From Streptomyces sp. NRRL F-6492 (GTDB lineage Bacteria > Actinomycetota > Actinomycetes > Streptomycetales > Streptomycetaceae), in contig NZ_LGEG01000259.1 of assembly GCF_001280125.1 (NCBI RefSeq), positions 1-36,041 on the forward strand: DNA of 36,041 bases, given 5' to 3'. Both the position numbers and the translations under genes were made by a program. Below are positions 8,687 to 16,978 of this stretch, piece after piece (the stretch's first letter is position 1; each line of letters begins with the position of its first letter). The notes under the pieces are model-generated. The model saw only the letters and a program-made list of their open reading frames with translations, was not told the DNA's origin and did not search any database.

Positions 8687-8836
8687 CGACACCGGCCGCC
8701 GTCGCGCGGCCCGGCAGACGTGCCCCGAACGGCCCCCGCGGCCCTCGTGGCAGCAGTACTGAACGACGTACCAGAAGACGGTGCCCTGGGACTATCTGGG
8801 CGCCAAAGTGTGTTTTGCCCGTATATGGGAGGCGGC

Positions 8837-11734
8837 ATGACAGAGACGGCGAGCGGCCCGGCACGTGGTTCCCGCACCAAGGGAACCAAGTCGGCGAGCA
8901 AGGGCCTGCGGATCGAGCGCATCCACACCACCCCCGGCGTGCATCCGTACGACGAGGTGACGTGGGAGCGCCGGGACGTCGTCATGACCAACTGGCGCGA
9001 CGGCTCGGTGAACTTCGAGCAGCGTGGCGTCGAGTTCCCCGACTTCTGGTCGGTGAACGCGGTCAACATCGTCACCAGCAAGTACTTCCGCGGCGCGGTC
9101 GGCACCCCGCAGCGCGAGACCGGTCTCAAGCAGCTCATCGACCGGATCGTGAAGACGTACACCAAGGCCGGTGAGGAGTACGACTACTTCGCCTCGCCCG
9201 CCGACGCCGAGATCTTCGAGCACGAGCTGGCCTACGCCCTCCTGCACCAGGTCTTCAGCTTCAACTCGCCGGTCTGGTTCAACGTCGGCACCCCGCAGCC
9301 CCAGCAGGTCTCCGCCTGCTTCATCCTGTCCGTCGACGACTCCATGGAGTCCATCCTCGACTGGTACAAGGAAGAGGGCATGATCTTCAAGGGCGGCTCC
9401 GGCGCCGGCCTGAACCTCTCCCGCATCCGCTCCTCCAAGGAGCTGCTCTCCTCCGGCGGCAACGCCTCCGGCCCGGTCTCCTTCATGCGCGGCGCCGACG
9501 CCTCCGCCGGCACGATCAAGTCGGGCGGCGCCACCCGCCGCGCGGCCAAGATGGTCATCCTCGACGTCGACCACCCCGACATCGAGGACTTCATCGAGAC
9601 CAAGGTCAAGGAGGAGGAGAAGATCCGCGCGCTGCGCGACGCGGGCTTCGACATGGACCTGGGCGGCGACGACATCACGTCCGTCCAGTACCAGAACGCC
9701 AACAACTCCGTCCGCGTGAACGACGCGTTCATGAAGGCCGTCGAGACCGGCGGGAAGTTCGGTCTGCGCGCCCGCATGACCGGCGAGGTCATCGAGGAGG
9801 TCGACGCCAAGGCGCTCTTCCGCAAGATGGCCGAGGCCGCGTGGGCCTGCGCCGACCCGGGCATCCAGTACGACGACACGATCAACCGCTGGCACACCTG
9901 CCCCGAGTCCGGCCGCATCAACGGCTCGAACCCGTGCAGCGAGTACATGCACCTGGACAACACGTCCTGCAACCTCGCCTCGCTGAACCTGATGAAGTTC
10001 CTCAAGGACGACGGCAAGGGCCACCAGTCCTTCGACGTCGAGCGCTTCGCCAAGGTCGTCGAGCTCGTCATCACCGCGATGGACATCTCCATCTGCTTCG
10101 CCGACTTCCCCACGCGGAAGATCGGCGAGAACACCCGCGCCTTCCGCCAGCTCGGCATCGGCTACGCCAACCTCGGCGCCCTCCTGATGGCGACCGGCCA
10201 CGCGTACGACTCCGACGGCGGCCGCGCCCTCGCCGGCGCCATCACCTCCCTGATGACCGGCACCTCGTACAGGCGCTCCGCCGAACTCGCCGCCGTCGTC
10301 GGCGCGTACGACGGCTACGCCCGCAACGCCGAGCCGCACCAGCGCGTCATGAAGCAGCACGCCGACGCCAACACCACGGCCGTCCGCGTGGACGACCTGG
10401 ACTCCCCGATCTGGGCCGCCGCCACGGAGGCCTGGCAGGACGTGATCCGCCTCGGCGCCAAGAACGGCTTCCGCAACGCCCAGGCCTCGGTCATCGCCCC
10501 CACCGGCACCATCGGTCTCGCGATGTCCTGCGACACCACCGGCCTGGAGCCCGACCTCGCCCTGGTGAAGTTCAAGAAGCTCGTCGGCGGCGGCTCGATG
10601 CAGATCGTCAACGGCACCGTCCCGCAGGCCCTGCGCCGCCTGGGTTACCAGGAGGAGCAGATCGAGGCGATCGTCGCCCACATCGCCGAGCACGGCAACG
10701 TGATCGACGCCCCGAGCCTCAAGACCGAGCACTACGAGGTCTTCGACTGCGCCATGGGCGAGCGCTCCATCTCCGCGATGGGCCACGTCCGCATGATGGC
10801 CGCCATCCAGCCGTGGATCTCGGGCGCCCTCTCCAAGACCGTGAACCTGCCGGAGACGGCCACGGTCGAGGACGTCGAGGAGGTCTACTTCGAGGCCTGG
10901 AAGATGGGCGTCAAGGCGCTCGCGATCTACCGCGACAACTGCAAGGTCGGCCAGCCGCTCTCCGCCAAGAAGAAGGAGGACGAGAAGGCCGAGGTCACCG
11001 CGAAGTCCGAGGCGACGATCCGCGAGGCCGTCGAGAAGGTCGTCGAGTACCGCCCGGTCCGCAAGCGCCTGCCCAAGGGCCGCCCGGGGATCACCACCTC
11101 CTTCACCGTCGGCGGCGCCGAGGGCTACATGACCGCCAACTCCTACCCGGACGACGGTCTCGGCGAGGTCTTCCTGAAGATGTCGAAGCAGGGCTCGACC
11201 CTCGCCGGCATGATGGACGCCTTCTCCATCGCCGTCTCCGTCGGCCTCCAGTACGGCGTCCCGCTGGAGACGTACGTCTCGAAGTTCACCAACATGCGCT
11301 TCGAGCCGGCCGGCATGACGGACGACCCGGACGTGCGGATGGCGCAGTCGATCGTCGACTACATCTTCCGCCGCCTGGCGCTCGACTTCCTGCCCTTCGA
11401 GACCCGGTCCGCCCTCGGCATCCACTCGGCCGAGGAGCGCCAGCGCCACCTGGACACCGGCTCGTACGAGCAGCCCGAGGACGACGAGGTCGACGTCGAG
11501 GGCCTGGCCCAGTCGGCGCCCCGCACCCCGGAGCTGAAGGCCGTCGCCACCGCCCCGGTCCCGAAGGCCGAGGCCCCGGCCCCGAAGCAGGTCCACACCT
11601 CGGCGGAGCTCGTCGAGATGCAGCTCGGCATCAGCGCCGACGCCCCGCTGTGCTTCTCCTGCGGCACGAAGATGCAGCGGGCCGGCTCCTGCTACATCTG
11701 CGAGGGCTGCGGCTCCACCAGCGGCTGCAGCTGA
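8837..11734 (+). CDS. nrdJ: Class II (B12-dependent) ribonucleotide reductase
   Basis: Adenosylcobalamin-dependent reductase that makes deoxyribonucleotides without oxygen. Seen in 965 residues: FNSPVWFNVG and SACFILSVDDSMESILDWY, the substrate-binding glycine-rich GGSGAGLNLSRIRS, the active-site NPCSE within INGSNPCSEYMHLD, APTGTIGLAMSCDTTG, and at the extreme C-terminus a Cys-rich tail with CFSCG ... CYICEGCGSTSGCS that would relay electrons from thioredoxin. The ATG at 8837 has GGGAGG five bases upstream; the frame is open far upstream through nrdR's region but that part is an out-of-frame shadow. It follows nrdR by 179 bases. No B12 riboswitch was recognised in front, consistent with control by NrdR. 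Confidence 0.97.
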   Translation: MTETASGPARGSRTKGTKSASKGLRIERIHTTPGVHPYDEVTWERRDVVMTNWRDGSVNFEQRGVEFPDFWSVNAVNIVTSKYFRGAVGTPQRETGLKQLIDRIVKTYTKAGEEYDYFASPADAEIFEHELAYALLHQVFSFNSPVWFNVGTPQPQQVSACFILSVDDSMESILDWYKEEGMIFKGGSGAGLNLSRIRSSKELLSSGGNASGPVSFMRGADASAGTIKSGGATRRAAKMVILDVDHPDIEDFIETKVKEEEKIRALRDAGFDMDLGGDDITSVQYQNANNSVRVNDAFMKAVETGGKFGLRARMTGEVIEEVDAKALFRKMAEAAWACADPGIQYDDTINRWHTCPESGRINGSNPCSEYMHLDNTSCNLASLNLMKFLKDDGKGHQSFDVERFAKVVELVITAMDISICFADFPTRKIGENTRAFRQLGIGYANLGALLMATGHAYDSDGGRALAGAITSLMTGTSYRRSAELAAVVGAYDGYARNAEPHQRVMKQHADANTTAVRVDDLDSPIWAAATEAWQDVIRLGAKNGFRNAQASVIAPTGTIGLAMSCDTTGLEPDLALVKFKKLVGGGSMQIVNGTVPQALRRLGYQEEQIEAIVAHIAEHGNVIDAPSLKTEHYEVFDCAMGERSISAMGHVRMMAAIQPWISGALSKTVNLPETATVEDVEEVYFEAWKMGVKALAIYRDNCKVGQPLSAKKKEDEKAEVTAKSEATIREAVEKVVEYRPVRKRLPKGRPGITTSFTVGGAEGYMTANSYPDDGLGEVFLKMSKQGSTLAGMMDAFSIAVSVGLQYGVPLETYVSKFTNMRFEPAGMTDDPDVRMAQSIVDYIFRRLALDFLPFETRSALGIHSAEERQRHLDTGSYEQPEDDEVDVEGLAQSAPRTPELKAVATAPVPKAEAPAPKQVHTSAELVEMQLGISADAPLCFSCGTKMQRAGSCYICEGCGSTSGCS

Positions 11735-11743
11735 TCCGTCCGT

Positions 11744-11779
11744 GAGAGGGGCGTCGACCGACCGGTCGGCGCCCCTCTC
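11744..11779 (+). terminator. hairpin terminator after nrdJ
   Basis: 10-bp perfect outer stem (11744-11753 with 11770-11779) enclosing a 16-base loop with further self-complementarity, nine bases after the nrdJ stop codon. Confidence 0.8.
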
Positions 11780-11897
11780 GCGATGTCACGGGCGTCCGGC
11801 CTCCCTCGTGATCGCCGTGGCGGGGAGGGGCTCGTCCGGCCGCTTCGCGTGGGCCCGGACCGCCCCGCGGCGGTTCCTGACCGTGCGGTCGGCGGGG

Positions 11898-12428
11898 TCA
11901 GGCGGCCGAGGTGCCCAGGAGGGTGCCGAAGGTCTGGGGGTCGGCGTCGAAGCCGCGGGGGATCGGGCGGTACGCCCAGCTGTCGGGAGCGGTGCGGGTG
12001 AACTCCACGACCGTCGCCGACAGGGCGCCCGGGACGTCCGCGAAGTCGTGGGTCAGGAGGTCCGTGTAGCCCTCGCGGACCCGTATGCCCGTGCCCGGGA
12101 CGTCGCCGAAGGAGAGCCGCCCGCCGCTCTGCTGTATGGCCACGCCCACCACCACGCGCGCGTACCTCGGGGCCAGCCGGTCCAGCTCGACGGTCATGGC
12201 CTCGTCGTAGCCGAACCCCTGGCCCGTGCGGCTGTCGCGGTGGAGAGTGATCGTGCCGTCCGGGGAGCGGCTGCCGAAGTGCACCAGCTGGTCCGGGGCG
12301 CCGTGCGGGTCGTCGGCGGTGAAGACGCCGGCGACGAGGTCCAGGTCGTGGGCCGGAGCGCCGGCCGGTGCGGGGTCCCACTTGAGCGTCACCTCGACGC
12401 GTCCCACCCCTTTGTTGAGTCCGCTCAT
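11898..12428 (-). CDS. TerD-family (tellurium-resistance/CABP-type) protein
   Basis: Member of the TerD/TerE family, proteins with a calcium-binding fold linked to stress and tellurite resistance. Seen in 176 residues: VTLKWDPAPAGAPAHDLDLVAGVFTADD (the conserved W..... D.D....... block near residues 12-40), the mid motif HRDSRTGQGFGYDEAMTVELDRL, and VVVGVAIQQSGGRLSFGDVPG. Acidic residues are placed as in the Ca-binding loops. The ATG at 12428 has GAGAGGGGAAG upstream. Single gene, convergent with nrdJ and divergent from the DUF4937 gene. The physiological role of stand-alone TerD paralogues in streptomycetes is unclear. Confidence 0.9.
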   Translation of the reverse strand: MSGLNKGVGRVEVTLKWDPAPAGAPAHDLDLVAGVFTADDPHGAPDQLVHFGSRSPDGTITLHRDSRTGQGFGYDEAMTVELDRLAPRYARVVVGVAIQQSGGRLSFGDVPGTGIRVREGYTDLLTHDFADVPGALSATVVEFTRTAPDSWAYRPIPRGFDADPQTFGTLLGTSAA

Positions 12429-12743
12429 GGCGCTTCCCCTCTCCGCGCGCCCCCGCGCGCCTCGCCTCGTGCCGCCGGGCCGGTCGAAGGGCCCTCGGTC
12501 GCGTGCCGGTCACTCATGGTGTCATGCGACGCCGACAGAGGGCCCGGTGCTCCGGGAGGTACGGGGGGACGAGCCGGATCTCGTCGTCCGTCTGGCTCGA
12601 ATCGAACGGGTGGGACGGAGAACGCGTCGGTGGTGCGACGGTTCTGACGGGCCGTCGCGGGCTTCCGGGCGGGGCGCGCGGGGCAGGGCGCGTGCGCCCG
12701 CCGGGGACTGCCGGGGTGCCTTCCGGCCCCGTACGATGGCGCG
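12429..12743. other. 315-base intergenic region between terD-like and DUF4937 genes
   Basis: Divergent promoter region. It holds the terD ribosome site at one end and a TACGAT -10 hexamer at the other. A reverse-strand frame crosses it (12425-12769) but encodes Arg/Pro/Ala-rich protein with no family features and runs over both neighbouring starts. No other structure was recognised. Confidence 0.5.
12732..12737 (+). promoter_or_regulatory. -10 element of probable leaderless DUF4937 gene
   Basis: TACGAT ends six bases before the GTG start, and no ribosome site is present between them. The -35 is not obvious. Confidence 0.5.
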
Positions 12744-13349
12744 GTGCTGGTCAAGTGGATTCGCTGCACCGTGGTGGACCGTCGAGGGTTCGAGCGGGGG
12801 CAGCGGAAATGGGCGGGGCTGCTCGGTGAGCCGGGGTTCCGGGGGCAGGGCGGCGGGTGGAGCCGGGGTCGGCCTGACGTCGCCCACGTCTTCGCGTTCT
12901 GGGAGAGCCGGGCCTTCTACGACTCCTTCATGGCGCGGTCGCATGACCGGCTCGCCGCGTCGCAGGTGGGCACGTTCCGCGACGGCCGGGTCAGGCTGTT
13001 CGACCACCGCTTCGACGTGAAGACGGGGTTCGAGCCGCGCTTCTCCGACGCCGACGTGGCACGGGTGGCCCACTGCCGCGTCCACGAGGACCGCGCCGAG
13101 CACTTCGCGCTCATGCAGGAGAAGGTGTGGAACCCGGCGATGGCCGGGTCCCCCGGGATGCTGCGGGGCATGTTCGGCGAGGCGCCCGGCAGCGAGTTCC
13201 TGGTCCTCTCGATGTGGCAGTCCGCCGCCGAGCACGGCAAGTACCGGGAGGAGCGGGTGGAGCGGCTCGGGCTGCGGGCCCGGACCGCGGCCGACGTGGC
13301 GGCGCTGAACGGGGACGTGGTGCGGCTCGAACCGTCCTGGACGGTCTGA
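12744..13349 (+). CDS. DUF4937 domain protein (dimeric alpha-beta barrel-like)
   Basis: Conserved protein of unknown biochemical role, 201 residues. It looks like two related halves: FAFWESRAFYDSFMARSHDRL near residues 50-70 and MWQSAAEHGKYREERVERL near 157-175, each resembling the helix of an antibiotic-monooxygenase-like alpha-beta barrel; the opening VKWIRCTVVDRRGFERGQ.W is characteristic of DUF4937. Start: GTG with no ribosome site but a TACGAT -10 six bases upstream, so I read it as leaderless. Neighbours (TerD-like, phosphatase) give no functional hint. Family call is from recollection of the pattern; function is not assigned. Confidence 0.75.
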   Translation: MLVKWIRCTVVDRRGFERGQRKWAGLLGEPGFRGQGGGWSRGRPDVAHVFAFWESRAFYDSFMARSHDRLAASQVGTFRDGRVRLFDHRFDVKTGFEPRFSDADVARVAHCRVHEDRAEHFALMQEKVWNPAMAGSPGMLRGMFGEAPGSEFLVLSMWQSAAEHGKYREERVERLGLRARTAADVAALNGDVVRLEPSWTV

Positions 13350-13407
13350 GTCCCCGCCGCCCCGCCGGTGGACCCCCCTCGGCCGAGCCTTCCGGAGGAC
13401 GGCGATC

Positions 13408-13413
13408 TAGGGT
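13408..13413 (+). promoter_or_regulatory. -10 element of probable leaderless phosphatase gene
   Basis: TAGGGT ends six bases before the ATG at 13420, and no ribosome site lies between. The -35 is weak. Confidence 0.45.
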
Positions 13414-13419
13414 CGGGGT

Positions 13420-14079
13420 ATGGCACGACCGCGGCGCATCGTCCTCGTCCGGCACGGAGAGTCCGAGGGCAATGCCGATGACACGGTGTACGAACGCGAG
13501 CCCGACCATGCCCTGAAGCTCACCGCGACCGGGCTGCGGCAGGCGGAGGAGACGGGGGAGCGGCTGCGGGAGCTCTTCGGCGACGAGCCGGTCAGCGTCT
13601 ACGTCTCGCCCTACCGGCGCACCCACGAGACCCTCCGCGCCTTCCGGTTCCCCCCGGAGCAGGTCCGGGTCCGCGAGGAGCCGCGCCTGCGGGAGCAGGA
13701 CTGGGGCAACTGGCAGGACAGGGAGGACGTGCGCCTCCAGAAGGCCTACCGCGACGCGTACGGGCACTTCTTCTACCGCTTCGCCCAGGGGGAGTCGGGC
13801 GCGGACGTCTACGACCGGGTCGGGGCCTTCCTGGAGAGCCTGTACCGCAGCTTCGAGGCCCCCGACCACCCGCCCAACGTCCTCCTCGTCACCCACGGAC
13901 TGACCATGCGCCTCTTCTGCATGCGCTGGTTCCACTGGACGGTCGCCGACTTCGAGTCGCTGTCGAACCCCGGCAACGCCGAGACGCGCGTCCTCCGGCT
14001 CGGCGAGGACGGGAGGTACGGTCTGGACAGGCCGTTCGAACGCTGGCGTACCCCGGAACCGTACGGACGCACCGGATAG
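13420..14079 (+). CDS. Histidine phosphatase family protein (phosphoglycerate mutase-like)
   Basis: Branch-1 histidine phosphatase, 219 residues. Seen: the phosphohistidine motif LVRHGESEGN near residues 9-18, Arg and the SPYRRTHET motif near 66-74, Glu in LREQDWGNWQ near 90-98, and the second catalytic His in LLVTHGLTMRLF near 156-167, so all catalytic residues are present. The long WQDREDVRLQKAYRDAYGHFFYRF insertion and the GADVYDR motif fit small-molecule or phosphosugar phosphatases rather than glycolytic mutase. Substrate cannot be inferred. Its stop codon overlaps the next gene's putative -10 element, and 12 bases separate the two genes. Confidence 0.9.
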   Translation: MARPRRIVLVRHGESEGNADDTVYEREPDHALKLTATGLRQAEETGERLRELFGDEPVSVYVSPYRRTHETLRAFRFPPEQVRVREEPRLREQDWGNWQDREDVRLQKAYRDAYGHFFYRFAQGESGADVYDRVGAFLESLYRSFEAPDHPPNVLLVTHGLTMRLFCMRWFHWTVADFESLSNPGNAETRVLRLGEDGRYGLDRPFERWRTPEPYGRTG

Positions 14080-14082
14080 AGT
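14077..14082 (+). promoter_or_regulatory. candidate -10 of the ADP-ribosylglycohydrolase gene
   Basis: TAGAGT overlaps the upstream stop codon and ends nine bases before the ATG at 14092. No ribosome site lies between, so this gene may have its own leaderless start in addition to read-through from the phosphatase gene. Confidence 0.35.
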
Positions 14083-14091
14083 GGCAGACCG

Positions 14092-15000
14092 ATGACCGCT
14101 GACTCCTCACCCGACCGGCGCTTCGACCGCGCCCTGGCCAGCCTGCGCGGGCTGGCCGTGGGAGACGCCCTGGGCTCCCAGTTCTTCGTACCCGTCCACT
14201 ACCCCCTGCTGAAGCGGCGCGAGCCGCCTCCCGGGCCCTGGCAGTGGACCGACGACACCGAGATGGCCTGCTCCGTCCTGGCCGTCCTCGCGCGACACGA
14301 CCGGATCGACCAGGACGCCCTGGCCCTGTCCTTCGCGCACCACCACGACTTCGACCGGGGCTACGGCCCCGCGGTCAACCGGATGCTCAGGCTCGTCCGG
14401 GAGGGCGGCGACTGGCGGGAGCTGGCCGCCGCGCTCTTCAAGGGGCAGGGCTCCTGGGGGAACGGCGCCGCGATGCGGATCGCCCCGCTCGGGGCCTGGT
14501 ACGCGGACGACCCGGAGCAGGCGACCCACCAGGCCGAGATCTCCGCGTACACGACGCACCAGCACCGCGAGGCCGTGGTGGGCGCCATGGCCGTCGCCGC
14601 CGCGGCCGCCCTCGCGGCCGACCCCGCCGGGCCGCCCACGCCCGAGGCATTGCTCGACGGGGTGGTCGCCCTGGTGCCGCGCAGCGCGGTCGGGGCGGGC
14701 CTGCGCAGGGCCCGCGACATGCTCAACTACGGCGACCCCGGCACGGTCGCCGCCGTGCTCGGCAGCGGACGGCGCACGAGCGCGCACGACACGGTCCCCT
14801 TCGCCCTCTGGTCGGCCGCGCGGGCGCTCGGCGACTTCGAGCGGATGTTCTGGACGACCGCGCAGGTCGGCGGCGACGTCGACACGACCTGCGCCATCGC
14901 GGGGGGCGTGGTGGCCGCCACGGCGGCCGGCGCGCCGCCGGCGGACTGGCTGCGACAGACCGAGGACCTTCCGGAGTGGGTTCCCGTCACGGCCTCCTGA
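14092..15000 (+). CDS. ADP-ribosylglycohydrolase (DraG/ARH) family protein
   Basis: Hydrolase that removes ADP-ribose from protein, nucleic acid or small-molecule acceptors; 302 residues. Seen: [14 protein letters not shown] near residues 19-32, the first metal-binding motif WTDDTEM near 50-56, [12 protein letters not shown] near 123-134, and the second metal motif [17 protein letters not shown] near 262-278, giving the binuclear Mg site and the usual all-alpha fold. All key Asp and Thr residues are present, so it should be active. It directly follows the histidine phosphatase, and co-expression is plausible. The acceptor is unknown; no ADP-ribosyltransferase is nearby. Confidence 0.93.
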   Translation: MTADSSPDRRFDRALASLRGLAVGDALGSQFFVPVHYPLLKRREPPPGPWQWTDDTEMACSVLAVLARHDRIDQDALALSFAHHHDFDRGYGPAVNRMLRLVREGGDWRELAAALFKGQGSWGNGAAMRIAPLGAWYADDPEQATHQAEISAYTTHQHREAVVGAMAVAAAAALAADPAGPPTPEALLDGVVALVPRSAVGAGLRRARDMLNYGDPGTVAAVLGSGRRTSAHDTVPFALWSAARALGDFERMFWTTAQVGGDVDTTCAIAGGVVAATAAGAPPADWLRQTEDLPEWVPVTAS

Positions 15001-15014
15001 GGCCGCGACGCGAT

Positions 15015-15053
15015 GCCGCCGGGACCGGGGTGGGAACCGCTGGTCCCGGCGGC
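15015..15053 (+). terminator. hairpin terminator after ADP-ribosylglycohydrolase
   Basis: 12-bp perfect stem (15015-15026 with 15042-15053) and 15-base loop, 14 bases after the stop codon; a pyrimidine-rich stretch follows. Confidence 0.75.
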
Positions 15054-15415
15054 TTCCCTTCGGCTTCTCTTCGGCTTCTCTCCTGCTTCGCGCATGCGAC
15101 TCCCCGTGCGTCGGCCGGGGCGGCCTGCCGGTCGTTTCGGGGTGCTCCGGTTCTCGGCCCGACGCCTTCATTTCCCTTTCCCACAAGGATTTATGTACGG
15201 GGCGTGGAGCGGGTGGCGGTTCGGTTTCCGTGCTCGTTCCCGTGGTGACCACGTGCCGATCCATGGTGTGCGGAAGCGAATCACGGAGCGGTCGGAGCGC
15301 GGTGGCGGCGGAGCCGGGAGGCGGGGCCGGGAGACGGGGCCGAGGGGCTCCGCGGGAGCTTGGCGGGAATCCGGGTATCGCGGGCGGTGCCGGGCGGCGT
15401 AACCTGTCTGGCGCC
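15054..15415. other. intergenic region before rnhB
   Basis: About 360 bases without a credible gene. It begins with two tandem copies of an 11-mer, TTCGGCTTCTC (15059-15080). A locally less GC-rich patch lies near 15165-15200, and an inverted repeat CGTGGT-G-ACCACG is at 15241-15253. Frames on both strands are Arg/Gly/Pro-rich shadows. The repeat at 15241 could be an operator or chance. Confidence 0.4.
15400..15405 (+). promoter_or_regulatory. candidate -10 for rnhB
   Basis: TAACCT ends ten bases before the rnhB ATG, which lacks a ribosome site; this suggests a leaderless or nearly leaderless transcript. Confidence 0.35.
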
Positions 15416-16138
15416 ATGCCGTACGAACCCCCCACCCACACCGTCGAGCGATCGCTCCGAGCCACCACCGGCGCCAAGATCGTCGCCGGAGTCGACGAGG
15501 TCGGGCGCGGGGCGTGGGCCGGTCCCGTCACGGTCTGCGCGGCCGTCACCGGACTGCGCCGGCCCCCCGAAGGACTCACCGACTCCAAGCTGATCACCCC
15601 CGGCCGCCGCGCCGCCCTCGCGGTGGAACTGGAGCGGTGGGTGACGGCGTACGCGCTCGGCGACGCCTCCCCGCAGGAGATCGACGACCTCGGAATGACC
15701 GCGGCGCTGCGGCTCGCGGCGGTCCGGGCCCTCGAAGGGCTCCCCGTGCGGCCCGACGCGGTGATCCTCGACGGGAAGCACGACTACCTCGGCAGCCCCT
15801 GGCGGGTCCGTACGGTGATCAAGGGCGACCAGTCCTGCGTCGCCGTGGCCGCCGCCTCCGTCCTCGCCAAGGTCCGCCGGGACGCCCTCATGGCGGAACT
15901 GGGCCCCGGGACCGGGACCGGGGCCGGGGAGTACGCGCCGTACGCCTTCGGCGCCAACGCGGGCTACCCCTCGCCGGTGCACCGGGCGGCCCTCGAAGAG
16001 CTGGGCCCCACCCCGCACCACCGGCTCTCCTGGTCCTACCTGGACGCGCTGCCCCGGTGGCGCCACCTCAAGAAGGTCCGCCTCTCCGTCGAGGCGGCCG
16101 CGCTGGAGAGCGGGGGCCAACTCGGCTTCGACTTCTGA
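15416..16138 (+). CDS. rnhB: Ribonuclease HII
   Basis: Endonuclease that cuts the RNA strand of RNA/DNA hybrids and removes misincorporated ribonucleotides. Seen in 240 residues: the signature [16 protein letters not shown] near residues 22-37 with the catalytic Asp-Glu pair, [12 protein letters not shown] near 54-65, the second Asp in [31 protein letters not shown], and the final catalytic region HHRLSWSYL. The ATG at 15416 matches the family's N-terminus; the frame stays open upstream to 15230, but that part is low complexity. Ends 13 bases before a hairpin. Confidence 0.95.
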   Translation: MPYEPPTHTVERSLRATTGAKIVAGVDEVGRGAWAGPVTVCAAVTGLRRPPEGLTDSKLITPGRRAALAVELERWVTAYALGDASPQEIDDLGMTAALRLAAVRALEGLPVRPDAVILDGKHDYLGSPWRVRTVIKGDQSCVAVAAASVLAKVRRDALMAELGPGTGTGAGEYAPYAFGANAGYPSPVHRAALEELGPTPHHRLSWSYLDALPRWRHLKKVRLSVEAAALESGGQLGFDF

Positions 16139-16151
16139 ACTTCCGGTCACG

Positions 16152-16171
16152 GAGCCGCCGGAGGGCGGCTC
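16152..16171 (+). terminator. hairpin terminator after rnhB
   Basis: Perfect 8-bp stem (16152-16159 with 16164-16171) closed by a GGAG tetraloop, 13 bases after the rnhB stop codon. Confidence 0.7.
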
Positions 16172-16242
16172 ACGCGCCCGGGGCGCACCTGTGCGCCCAC
16201 CCGCCGATGCCCCGCGCAGCGGCGTTTGATAGACATCCACCC

Positions 16243-16881
16243 ATGCCTCTCATCCCCGAGGAGCCTCAGATTCACGAGAGCGCCCAGGGTCCCCGCGCCA
16301 CCGCGGCCGCCGGCCGCCCCGCGTCGACCCCCCGTCCCGTACCCGGTCCGCGTTCCGCGGCCTCCCCGCGACCCGGACACCCCGTCCCCGGACCCGCCCG
16401 GCCCGCGCCGCCGAAGCCGCGGCCCGTGCCCGCGCCCGGGAAGACCCCGGCCGGTGGCACGGAGAATCGTTCCGACCAGCGGTCCACCCCCCAGCTCCAG
16501 CTGATCCCCGCCTCCGTCGACGGCGCGCTCGACGCCGCCGAGGAGGCCCTGGACCTGCTCCTGGAGAGCGGCCGGGCCCCCGGCGAGGTCCTGCTGCTCA
16601 CCACCGGCGCGCAGCACCCGTGGACGGCGCACGAGCTGTCCTTCGGCGAAGCCGCCTACTGGGCCCAGCAGGACACCGGCGACGACGTGTTCTTCGCCGA
16701 CGCCTCCGCCGTGGAGCGGGCCACCGCCCGTCCCGTGGTGATCGTCGCCGTCAACGGCGGGGACGACGGGGCGACCGCCCGCGTCCTGCCCGCGGCGATG
16801 GCCCGCGCGGGCACGCTGCTCGTCGTCTGCGGCGACCCGCAGCGCGTCACAGAGCTCCTCGGAGCGGGCGCCGGCGTCTGA
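16243..16881 (+). CDS. Conserved hypothetical; C-terminal part resembles a UvrD-type helicase C-terminal segment
   Basis: Unrecognised function, 212 residues. Residues 1-85 are Pro/Arg/Ala-rich and probably disordered. From about 86 there is a folded part: SVDGALDAAEEALDLLLESGRAPGEVLLLTTG, then HELSFGEAAYWAQQDTGDDVFFADASAVERATARPVVIVAVNGG and ARVLPAAMARAGTLLVVCGD. The order 'helix, GEVLLLT strand, RPVVIVAV strand, AMARAGTLLVVCGDP' resembles the C-terminal 2A region of superfamily 1 helicases, where the last block normally reads 'LYVALTRAR..L.VV', but no Walker A exists here. That likeness is my inference. It lies between rnhB and recQ. Start ATG at 16243 has no clear ribosome site. Confidence 0.65.
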   Translation: MPLIPEEPQIHESAQGPRATAAAGRPASTPRPVPGPRSAASPRPGHPVPGPARPAPPKPRPVPAPGKTPAGGTENRSDQRSTPQLQLIPASVDGALDAAEEALDLLLESGRAPGEVLLLTTGAQHPWTAHELSFGEAAYWAQQDTGDDVFFADASAVERATARPVVIVAVNGGDDGATARVLPAAMARAGTLLVVCGDPQRVTELLGAGAGV

Positions 16882-16899
16882 CCGGCGGCCCTTTCGCCG

Positions 16900-16943
16900 A
16901 CCGCCCCTCCGCCGGGCCCCTCGGGGCCCGGCGGAGGGGCGGT
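16900..16943. terminator. very strong bidirectional terminator
   Basis: A 20-21 bp perfect G/C-rich inverted repeat (arms 16900-16920 and 16923-16943) with almost no loop lies between two convergent genes, 18 bases after one stop codon and 35 bases from the other. Confidence 0.85.
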
Positions 16944-16978
16944 GGCGTCGGCGCGCCGTCCGCGCGCCGCGCGCGTGC

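Noticed and set aside
8792..11596. Reverse-strand 934-codon ORF opposite nrdJ
   Set aside because: Composition (Gly/Val/Leu/Asp) is that of an antisense shadow, and nrdJ is unequivocal on the other strand.
11756..11769. GACCGACCGGTC resembling part of a butyrolactone-receptor operator
   Set aside because: It is the inner part of the nrdJ terminator hairpin, far from the ScbR-like gene, and lacks the rest of the ARE pattern.
12425..12769. Reverse-strand ORF of 114 codons between the TerD-like and DUF4937 genes
   Set aside because: Arg/Pro/Ala-rich, no ribosome site, overlaps both neighbours' start regions.
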